Of a stretch of DNA of 64,000 nt, positions 57,487-64,000 are shown piece by piece (the stretch's first letter is position 1; each line of letters begins with the position of its first letter). A model generated the notes under the pieces. That model did no database searches, was not told the origin of the DNA, and saw only the letters and a program-made list of their open reading frames with translations. Source of the stretch: Spyradosoma sp004558035 (GTDB taxonomy: Bacteria; Verrucomicrobiota; Verrucomicrobiia; Opitutales; UBA953); contig NZ_JBNPNH010000007.1 of NCBI RefSeq assembly GCF_050314555.1, positions 1-64,000 on the forward strand. The letters run 5' to 3'. Both the position numbers and the translations under genes were made by a program.

Positions 57487-58737
57487 ATGATGAAAAAAAA
57501 CGTTAAGAAATCCTTCTTTCTCGGCGCGCTGACGGCGCTCGCGGGAACGCTCGCCTTCACGGGCTGCGGCGAAGAAAAACAGGCGGCCGCGCAGGCCGCG
57601 CCGCAGGGACCGACGGAGGTTCCGCTGACGGTCGAGACCGTCGCCTACCAGTCGCGCGACATCGTGCAGGAGCTGCCGGGCCGCGTGGACGCCGTGCGCC
57701 TCGCGGACGTTTCCGCGCGCGTGACGGGCGTGCTGCTCGAACGCAAGTTCGAGGAAGGCGCGAAAGTCGAAAAAGGACAGGAGCTTTTCCTCATCGATCC
57801 GGAGCCGATGATCGCCGCGCGCGACGCGGCGGCGGCGCAGCTCGCGGGAACGCGCGCGCAGCTCGAGAGCGCGGAAATCATCTTCGGCCGCTATTCCGAG
57901 CTCGTGAAGACGGGCGGCGTCAGCCGGCAGGAATATGACGATTCGCGCATCGCGGTCGATTCCGCCAAGGCGGCGGTGCTCGCGGCGCAGGCGCAGCTCA
58001 AGACGGCGGAGATCAATCTCGGCTACGCGTCGGTGACGGCGCCGATTTCGGGCATCATCGGCGCGGCGCTCGTGACGGAAGGCGGCATCGTCTCCGGGGC
58101 GACGCTCACGAAGATGGCGGTCATCCAGCAGATGGATCCGATCAATTTCGACTTCACGCGCTCGGCGACGAGCCTGCTCGAACTCCGCCGCGCGGTCGCC
58201 GCGGGAACGGTCGAGAAGATCGGCGACGACGCGGTCGCGGTGAAGCTCATTCTCGAAGACGGCACGGAATACGCGCACACGGGCAAGCTGAAGTTCTCCG
58301 AAGTCACGGTGGACAAGGCGACGGGCATGTACAAGCTGCGCGCCGAGTTCCCGAACCCGGACAACCTTCTGCTTCCGGGCATGTTCGCGCGCGCGGTGCT
58401 CTCCGAAGGCACGGACAAGGCGGCGATTCTCGTCCCGCAGGAGGCCGTCTCGCTCGGCACGGCGGGCAAGGCGTCGATCTTCGTCGTCGGCGAGGGCGAC
58501 ATCGTGCGTCCCCGCTCGATCGTGATCGACAAGATGGAAAACGGCAAATGGCTCGTGAAGAGCGGGCTGAAGCCGGGCGAGCGCTACGCCGCCGACGGGC
58601 TGATGGCGATCGGGCTCGCGTATTCGCGCGGCGCGACGGCCGTCAAGGCGGTGGCTCCGAAGGCGAAGGAAGAAGCCGCTCCCGCGGAAACGCCCGCCGA
58701 GGCCGCTCCCGCGCCCGCCGCGAAGCAGGCGGAGTGA
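57487..58737 (+). CDS. RND efflux periplasmic adaptor lipoprotein (AcrA/MexA type)
   Basis: This 416-aa membrane-fusion protein has a signal with a lipobox near residue 27 (AFTGC). It shows the lipoyl half-motif RVTGVLLERKFEEGAKVEKGQ (about 80-100), a coiled-coil hairpin (about 105-165), the second lipoyl half with YASVTAPISGIIG, and beta-barrel and membrane-proximal domains (PGMFARAVLSEG; ILVPQEAVSLG). It bridges the RND permease and the outer-membrane channel. The tail is Ala/Pro/Glu-rich. Confidence 0.93.
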   Translation: MMKKNVKKSFFLGALTALAGTLAFTGCGEEKQAAAQAAPQGPTEVPLTVETVAYQSRDIVQELPGRVDAVRLADVSARVTGVLLERKFEEGAKVEKGQELFLIDPEPMIAARDAAAAQLAGTRAQLESAEIIFGRYSELVKTGGVSRQEYDDSRIAVDSAKAAVLAAQAQLKTAEINLGYASVTAPISGIIGAALVTEGGIVSGATLTKMAVIQQMDPINFDFTRSATSLLELRRAVAAGTVEKIGDDAVAVKLILEDGTEYAHTGKLKFSEVTVDKATGMYKLRAEFPNPDNLLLPGMFARAVLSEGTDKAAILVPQEAVSLGTAGKASIFVVGEGDIVRPRSIVIDKMENGKWLVKSGLKPGERYAADGLMAIGLAYSRGATAVKAVAPKAKEEAAPAETPAEAAPAPAAKQAE

Positions 58738-58792
58738 TTTTTCCCCGCAGAAAAACTCGCGGGAACGCAAAATTTCTTAAAGGCATCTCACC

Positions 58793-61700
58793 ATGGCAAA
58801 ATTCTTCATCGACCGCCCCGTCTTCGCATGGGTGCTTTCGCTGATGATCATCCTCTTCGGGGTGATTTCCATCAAATTCCTGCCGATCGCGCAGTATCCG
58901 ACGATCGCGCCGCCGTCCATCGCCGTGCAGTCCAACTACGCGGGCGCGTCCGCGGAAACGACGCAGAAGACGGTCACCGCCGTCATCGAGCAGCAGCTCA
59001 ACGGCATCGACAACCTGCTTTACATGACGTCCTCGTCGGACTCGACCGGCAATTCCGAAATCACGGTCTATTTCAATCCGGGCACGAACGACGACACGGC
59101 GCAGGTGCAGGTGCAGAACAAGGTTTCGCTCGCCACGTCGCAGCTCCCGTCCGTCGTTCAGCGCACGGGCGTGACGGTGGAGAAGGCGGCGCGAAACATG
59201 TTCCTCATCATTTCGATCTATTCGAAGGACAATTCGATTCCGAAGGCCGAAATCGGCAACTACATCGCGTCGAACATTCTCGACCAGATCCAGCGCGTGA
59301 ACGGCATCGGCTCCGTCGATTTCTTCGGCTCGGAAAACGCGATGTACATCTGGCTCGACGCCGAAAAGCTCAATTCCTACAACCTGACGGCGACGGACGT
59401 CGTCGCGGCGCTCCAGGCGCAGAACGTGCAGGTGCCGGCGGGCGCGGTCAACGGCGACCCCGCCGTTCCCGGCTCGCGTCTGAGCATCACGATTCAGGGC
59501 CCGGGAACGCTGGAGACGCCGACCGAGTTCGGCGACATTCTCCTGCGCGCGGGCGAGGACGGCTCCCGCGTGTATCTGCGCGACGTCGCGCGCGTCGAAA
59601 TCGGCGAACAGAGCTACATGTTCGAGACGCGCTACAACGGCAAGGTCTGCATGGGTCTCGCGTGCAATCTCGCGACGGGCGCGAACGCGCTTGAAGTCGC
59701 CGACGCCGTGAAGAACAAGCTCGAAGAGCTTTCCGCCTACTTCCCGGAAAGCCTCACCTACGATTTCCCGATGGACACGACGCTGTTCGTGCGCGTGTCG
59801 ATTCACGAAGTCATCAAGACGCTCGTCGAGGCGATCGTGCTCGTGTTCGTCGTCATGCTCGTGTTTCTGCAGAATCTGCGCGCGACGTTCATTCCGACGA
59901 TCGTCGTCCCGATCGCGCTGCTCGGCACCTGCGCCGCGCTGTTCGCGATGGGCTTCTCGATCAACGTGCTGACGATGTTCGGCATGGTGCTCGCGATCGG
60001 CATTCTCGTGGACGACGCGATCGTCGTCATCGAAAACGTCGAGCGCATCATGACGGAGGAGGGGCTTTCCCCGCGCGACGCGACGCGCAAGGCGATGGGG
60101 CAGATTTCCGGCGCGCTCGTCGGAATCACGCTCGTGCTCACGGCGGTGTTCATCCCGATGGCGTTCTTCTCCGGCTCCGTCGGCGTCATTTACCGGCAGT
60201 TCTCGCTGACGTTGATCGCGTCGATGGTGTTCTCGCTGTTCCTCGCGATGACGCTCACGCCGGCGCTGTGCGCGACGATGCTCAAGCACAATCCGAACGG
60301 CAAGAAGCGCGGCTTCGCGGGCCTCTTCAACCGCGGCTTCGAAAAGATGACGAACGGCTACAAGGGCGTCGTCGGGCGCCTGATCCGGCACAGCGCGATC
60401 GGCATCGTCTCGTTCCTCGCGATCGGCGCGGGCTTCGGCTGGCTTTATCTGCGTCTGCCGACCGCGTTCCTTCCGGACGAGGACCAGGGGCAGATCGTCG
60501 CGCTGATTCAGCTCCCGCAGACGGCGTCGCAGGAACGCACGCTCGAACTTTTCGACGAATACGAGGCCTACGCGCTCGCGCAGCCCGAAATCGAAAAGAT
60601 GATGATCGTGCAGGGCTTTTCGTTCAACGGCTGCGGCACGAACGTCGGCCTCGCGTTCATGAAGCTCCAGGACTGGAGCAAGCGCAAGGACCCGAACAGC
60701 TCCGCGGAAGCGCTCGCGGGTCGCATCACCGGACATTTCGCGCACCACCCGGACGGCATGGTCGTTTCGTTCAACCTGCCGCCGATCATGGAACTCGGCA
60801 ACGCCACGGGCTTCGAATACCAGTTGCAGGACCGCGGCGGCGTTGGGCACGAGGCGCTCGTCAAGGCGCTCAACGAGGTCATCAAGGAATCCAACAAGCC
60901 GGAAACGGCGATGACGGGCGTCCGCCTTCAGGGGCTGAACGACGGTCCGATGCTCCGCCTCGACGTGGACAAGGAAAAGGCGCAGGTGCACGGCGTGAAT
61001 CTCGGCGAGCTCTACAACGTGATTCAGGTCGCGTTCGCGTCGTCCTACGTGAACAACTTCGTGCAGGGTTCCCGCGTGCAGCGCGTGATCGTGCAGCTCG
61101 ACGCGAAGGACCGCACTTCGCCCGAAGCGCTCGGCAACATGTACGTGCGCACGGGAACGGGCGAGATGATGCCGCTCTCGGAGCTCGTCTCGTTCGAGTG
61201 GATTCAGGGCTCGCCGGCGCTCACGCGCTACAACGGCTTCCCGTCGATGAACATCGTCGGCCAGCCGAAGCCGGGCCGCTCTTCCGGCGAGGCGATGGAG
61301 GAGTTCGACGAAATCGTGATGAAGCATCTGCCCGCGGTCGGCATCACCGGCATCGGCGGCGAGTGGACGGGCCAGTCGCTCGAAGAACGCACTTCGGGTT
61401 CGCAGGCGCCGGCGCTCTACGCGCTCTCGCTCATCATCGTCTTCCTCTGCCTCGCGGCGCTGTATGAAAGCTGGTCGATTCCGTTCGCCGTCATTCTCAT
61501 CGTTCCCGTGGGCATCTTCGGGAGCGTGTGCGCGACGATGCTCGCCGGGCTCTACAACGACGTGTACTTCAAGGTCGGCTTCCTCGTCATCATCGGGCTT
61601 TCGACGAAAAACTCGATTCTGATCATCGAGTTCGCGAAGGAGCTGCAGGAGCAGGGTCGCAACCTTTACGACGCGACGCTGCAGGCCGTGCAGATGCGAC

Positions 61701-61927
61701 TGCGCCCGATTCTGATGACGTCGTTCGCGTTCATTCTCGGCGTGGTGCCGCTGGCGCGCGCGTCGGGAGCGTCCTCGGCGGCGCAGAACTCGATCGGTAC
61801 GGGCGTCATCGGCGGGATGCTGGCGGCGACGATTCTCGGCGTCTTCCTCATCCCGTGCTTCTACGTCGTCGTCCGCAAGGTCTTCCGCGCGACGGAACGC
61901 AAGCCGAACGCGGTCGTCGTCCACTGA
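58793..61927 (+). CDS. RND multidrug efflux permease (AcrB/MexB, HAE1 family)
   Basis: This inner-membrane drug/proton antiporter of 1044 aa has twelve membrane segments and two large periplasmic loops. The start FFIDRPVFAWVLSLMIILFG matches HAE1 pumps. The proton-relay residues are Asp407 and Asp408 in GILVDDAIVV and Lys939 in GLSTKNSILI, aligning with Asp407/408 and Lys940 of AcrB. It follows the adaptor by 55 bp and precedes the outer-membrane factor. The drug range cannot be read from sequence. Confidence 0.95.
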   Translation: MAKFFIDRPVFAWVLSLMIILFGVISIKFLPIAQYPTIAPPSIAVQSNYAGASAETTQKTVTAVIEQQLNGIDNLLYMTSSSDSTGNSEITVYFNPGTNDDTAQVQVQNKVSLATSQLPSVVQRTGVTVEKAARNMFLIISIYSKDNSIPKAEIGNYIASNILDQIQRVNGIGSVDFFGSENAMYIWLDAEKLNSYNLTATDVVAALQAQNVQVPAGAVNGDPAVPGSRLSITIQGPGTLETPTEFGDILLRAGEDGSRVYLRDVARVEIGEQSYMFETRYNGKVCMGLACNLATGANALEVADAVKNKLEELSAYFPESLTYDFPMDTTLFVRVSIHEVIKTLVEAIVLVFVVMLVFLQNLRATFIPTIVVPIALLGTCAALFAMGFSINVLTMFGMVLAIGILVDDAIVVIENVERIMTEEGLSPRDATRKAMGQISGALVGITLVLTAVFIPMAFFSGSVGVIYRQFSLTLIASMVFSLFLAMTLTPALCATMLKHNPNGKKRGFAGLFNRGFEKMTNGYKGVVGRLIRHSAIGIVSFLAIGAGFGWLYLRLPTAFLPDEDQGQIVALIQLPQTASQERTLELFDEYEAYALAQPEIEKMMIVQGFSFNGCGTNVGLAFMKLQDWSKRKDPNSSAEALAGRITGHFAHHPDGMVVSFNLPPIMELGNATGFEYQLQDRGGVGHEALVKALNEVIKESNKPETAMTGVRLQGLNDGPMLRLDVDKEKAQVHGVNLGELYNVIQVAFASSYVNNFVQGSRVQRVIVQLDAKDRTSPEALGNMYVRTGTGEMMPLSELVSFEWIQGSPALTRYNGFPSMNIVGQPKPGRSSGEAMEEFDEIVMKHLPAVGITGIGGEWTGQSLEERTSGSQAPALYALSLIIVFLCLAALYESWSIPFAVILIVPVGIFGSVCATMLAGLYNDVYFKVGFLVIIGLSTKNSILIIEFAKELQEQGRNLYDATLQAVQMRLRPILMTSFAFILGVVPLARASGASSAAQNSIGTGVIGGMLAATILGVFLIPCFYVVVRKVFRATERKPNAVVVH

Positions 61928-61945
61928 GAACAGAAGTCAAAAAGA

Positions 61946-61974
61946 AACCGCGAATGAACACGAATTCACACGAA
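61946..61974. repeat. CACGAAT-type element, left arm of an inverted pair
   Basis: AACCGCGAATGAACACGAAT followed by TCACACGAA, three CGAAT/CGAA cores 10 bp apart. It is 24/29 identical to the reverse complement of 62016-62044, so the two can form a long imperfect hairpin in the efflux mRNA. Confidence 0.75.
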
Positions 61975-62015
61975 TTTTTGGGGAAAGACTCCGGGACCGC
62001 GTTCCCGCGTTTCCG

Positions 62016-62044
62016 TTCGTGCGCATTCGTGAACATTCGTGGTT
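62016..62044. repeat. CACGAAT-type element, right arm (inverted)
   Basis: TTCGTGCGCATTCGTGAACA followed by TTCGTGGTT is the complement of the left arm at 61946. The 41 bp between the arms contain one copy of the iterated CGTTCCCG word. The right arm ends 24 bp before the outer-membrane factor gene. Confidence 0.75.
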
Positions 62045-62068
62045 AAGAAATCGAAAAAAGTTTTATCA

Positions 62069-63736
62069 ATGAAAATCCAAACGCTTTCCCTTCTTCCGTT
62101 TCTCGCGTTCGCCGCGACCGCGTGCACGATGGCGCCCGAATACGAGCGCCCCGACGTGCGCGACGTCGTCGCCGAAACCTACGCGGGAATCGCCGCGACG
62201 ACGCCCGACGAGACCGCGGTCACGCGCCTCGGCTGGACGGAATTCTTCGCCGACGAACGCCTGAAGGCGCTCATCAAGTCCGGCCTGGAAAAGAACCGCG
62301 ACCTGCGCGTCGCGATTCTGACCGTCGAGCAGGTGCGCGCGCAGTACGACATTCAGTGGGCGGACCTGCTCCCGAACGTCGGCGGCAGCGCCGCGTTCTC
62401 GCGTTCCCGCACGAACGAGTACCTTTCGCTCACCGGCAGGGCGATGACGACGAACCAGTTCTCGCTGGGCGTCGCCGCCTCCTACGAAGTCGATCTGTGG
62501 GGCCGCGTGCGCTCGCTCACCGATCAGGCGTTCGAGCGCTTCCTGCAGGCGGCGGAAAACGAACGCGCCGCGCGCATCTCGCTCGTCGCGCAGATCGCGA
62601 TGCAGTATTACACGCTCGAGCTCGCGAACGAACGCCTCGCGCTTTCCGAACAGTCCCTCGCGACGACGCGCGAATACCGCGACCAGATCAAGAACCGCTT
62701 CGAGACCGGCGTCGCGACGGAGCTGGACTACACGACCGCCGAGGCGCAGTACCAGTCGCTCGTCTCCGCGACGGAACAGCTCCGCGAAACGCAGAAACAG
62801 GCGGTGAACGCGCTCGCGCTCCTCGTGGGCGAAACTGCGCTCCCGCAGCCCGACGCTCCCGCGCTCCCGCTCGCGTCCGCGAATCTGCTCAAGCCGCTCG
62901 AAGCCGGAATTCCCTCGCAGGTGCTCGTGCTGCGCCCGGACGTGCTCGCCGCCGAGCGCGCCCTCCGCGCCGCGAACGCGAACATCGGCGCCGCGCGCGC
63001 CGCGTTCTTCCCGAGCATTTCGCTCACGGGTTCGGCGGGGCTCGCCTCGACCGAGCTCGACGACCTCTTCACCGGCGCCGCGCGCACGTGGAGCTTCGTG
63101 CCGAGCGTGAACGTGCCGATCTTCGACTACTTCAACGGCCGCCTCGGCGCTCAGCTCGACGTCGCCGAACTGCAGAAGGAAATCGAAATCGCCAACTACG
63201 AAAAGGCGATTCAGAGCGCGTTCCGCGAAGTCGCCGACCAGCTCGTCGTGCAGGATTCGATCGACAAGCGCGTCGCTGCCGACGAAGCCGTGCTCGCCGC
63301 GCGGGAACGCCGCTACGAGCTGACCGCGAAGAACTACGAGCTCGGCAAGAGCCTCTACCTCGAAGTGCTCCTCGCGCAGAACGACCTGTTCTCGGCGCAG
63401 CAGAGCCTCGTGCAGACGCGCTTCGCGAAAATCGCCTCGATGATTTCGCTCTACAAGGCGCTCGGCGGCGGCTGGTCCGAAAACACCGTTCCCGCCGACG
63501 CCAAGACCGCGCCCGAGAAATCGGAGGACGCCGCGCCCGCCCAGGTCGCCGAAGCGCCCGCGCCCGTTCCCGCGGAAGTCCCTGCGCCCGAAACGCAGGA
63601 CGCCGTCGAAGACGTTCCCGCGCCTGTCGAAGAACTCGTGGAAGAGGAGGACGACCTCGCGTCCGAACCGCTGATCCCGACGTCCTGCGACGTCATGGCG
63701 GCGCGTTCCCTCTACGACGACGAGGAAGAAGAGTGA
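62069..63736 (+). CDS. RND outer-membrane efflux lipoprotein (NodT/OprM family)
   Basis: This 555-aa outer-membrane channel of a tripartite pump has a lipoprotein signal (lipobox AATAC, near Cys19). TMAPEYERPDV starts the mature part. Two OEP repeats follow (GLEKNRDLRVAILTVEQVRA, and ALRAANANIGAARAAFFPSI with LTGSAGLAS), as in OprM. After the usual end (about residue 470, SLYKALGGGWSEN) there is an extra acidic Ala/Pro/Glu-rich tail of about 80 residues. Third structural gene of the efflux operon. Confidence 0.92.
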   Translation: MKIQTLSLLPFLAFAATACTMAPEYERPDVRDVVAETYAGIAATTPDETAVTRLGWTEFFADERLKALIKSGLEKNRDLRVAILTVEQVRAQYDIQWADLLPNVGGSAAFSRSRTNEYLSLTGRAMTTNQFSLGVAASYEVDLWGRVRSLTDQAFERFLQAAENERAARISLVAQIAMQYYTLELANERLALSEQSLATTREYRDQIKNRFETGVATELDYTTAEAQYQSLVSATEQLRETQKQAVNALALLVGETALPQPDAPALPLASANLLKPLEAGIPSQVLVLRPDVLAAERALRAANANIGAARAAFFPSISLTGSAGLASTELDDLFTGAARTWSFVPSVNVPIFDYFNGRLGAQLDVAELQKEIEIANYEKAIQSAFREVADQLVVQDSIDKRVAADEAVLAARERRYELTAKNYELGKSLYLEVLLAQNDLFSAQQSLVQTRFAKIASMISLYKALGGGWSENTVPADAKTAPEKSEDAAPAQVAEAPAPVPAEVPAPETQDAVEDVPAPVEELVEEEDDLASEPLIPTSCDVMAARSLYDDEEEE

Positions 63737-63763
63737 CGTCCCGCGCCCCCGCGCGCGCTTCAG

Positions 63764-63793
63764 AAGCCTCGCCTCCCGGCGGGGCTTTTTTTT
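63764..63793 (+). terminator. intrinsic terminator of the efflux operon
   Basis: AAGCCTCGCC, TCCC, GGCGGGGCTT and T-run. It lies about 30 bp after the outer-membrane factor stop. Confidence 0.85.
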
Positions 63794-63884
63794 GCAGGCT
63801 TCGCTCCCGCGCGGCTGTGAATTTCCTTGCGGGAACGCGGGGATGTTTTAGACTTTCCGCATACAAATTTTTTCTGATTTTCCA

Positions 63885-64000
63885 ATGAGTTCCGCAAATA
63901 CCGAAGTCGCCTACAACAGCAAAATCGAAGGCGGGGTCGTCGTCACCAAACTCGACGCCGCGATCGACTGGATCCGCGCCCACTCCGTGTGGCCGATGCC
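63885..64000 (+). CDS. nuoB: NADH-quinone oxidoreductase subunit B (N-terminus only)
   Basis: The frame starts at ATG 63885 and is cut by the window end after 38 full codons. It reads MSSANTEVAYNSKIEGGVVV, then TKLDAAIDWIRAHSVWPMP, ending in the WPMP motif that in NuoB precedes the FGTACC-type iron-sulphur ligands. The call rests on this short N-terminus and on the WPMP position; the cysteine ligands lie beyond the window. Confidence 0.75.
   Translation, partial: MSSANTEVAYNSKIEGGVVVTKLDAAIDWIRAHSVWPM

Noticed and set aside
58643..61924. 1093-codon open frame opposite the RND permease
   Set aside because: Low-complexity Arg/His/Asp/Glu composition, antisense to a well-supported AcrB-type gene.

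Overview
This is a GC-rich (roughly 63-65% by eye), gene-dense chromosomal window from a Gram-negative bacterium, most likely a Verrucomicrobiota member, probably Opitutales-like and gut- or host-associated. The main clues are two secreted proteins ending in the PEP-CTERM sorting signal (IPEPS, then FGLLAGLGALALAG, then an Arg run), autotransporter-associated beta-strand repeats in a 1114-aa surface protein, an FmdB-type protein without zinc ligands, an OleC-like ligase, cytochrome bd oxidase, and the start of nuoB. There is no rRNA, prophage or CRISPR array. The lineage is an inference from protein style; no marker gene was compared.

Layout. 0-9 kb: BSP-type secreted metalloprotease, an antitoxin-like remnant, a MurU-like sugar nucleotidyltransferase, an AsmA-like membrane protein with 11-residue repeats, def, threonine aldolase, ppaC, uvrB. 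8.6-11.1 kb: cydAB. 11.1-16.0 kb: a giant PEP-CTERM/autotransporter-repeat protein between two repeat-packed intergenic stretches. 16-24 kb: thiC, valS, a RAYT (REP-associated tyrosine transposase) with its own REP hairpins, gltS, an AmgK-like kinase. 24-32 kb: a second PEP-CTERM protein behind a G9 tract, hemB, then an exbB-exbD-(ExbD-like lipoprotein)-AsmA-like operon and a prepilin peptidase. 32-46 kb: a Cys/Lys-rich secreted protein, DAHP synthase, OleC-like ligase, a small lipoprotein, Bax1-I protein, yidC, a biotin-domain-less OadA, a DUF481 protein, ilvC, ilvH, tRNA-Val, a SulP transporter. 46-56 kb: FmdB-like protein, tRNA-Pro, rpmF-plsX, a DUF374 acyltransferase, cysS, hisD, an RHH regulator, tRNA-Arg, rny, an LTXXQ-like protein, hisG. 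56-64 kb: a lipoprotein, then a tetR-adaptor-RND-outer membrane factor efflux operon, then nuoB running off the end.

The most interesting content is in the DNA words. (1) CGGGAACG and its complement CGTTCCCG are strongly over-represented on both strands, inside genes in all frames and between genes, and are repeatedly placed as inverted pairs that form intrinsic terminators. This is how Neisseria DUS and Haemophilus USS uptake sequences behave, so the word is a candidate genome-wide tag or uptake signal. (2) Degenerate heptamer tandem repeats sit in intergenic gaps, and in two cases end at or within 2 bp of a start codon. (3) There is a RAYT with a matching REP hairpin family, one copy forming the RAYT stop codon. 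(4) A family of three-unit CACGRAT elements occurs in gaps, with an inverted pair inside the efflux operon. (5) A G9 homopolymer lies in the apparent promoter spacer of a surface-protein gene. Most starts lack a recognisable Shine-Dalgarno sequence and have A/T-rich leaders.

Cell-wall recycling (MurU-like and AmgK-like), branched-chain amino acids (ilvH, ilvC), histidine (hisD, hisG) and multidrug efflux are the clearest functional groupings. Only the efflux set, the exb set, cydAB, ilvHC and rpmF-plsX look like true operons.
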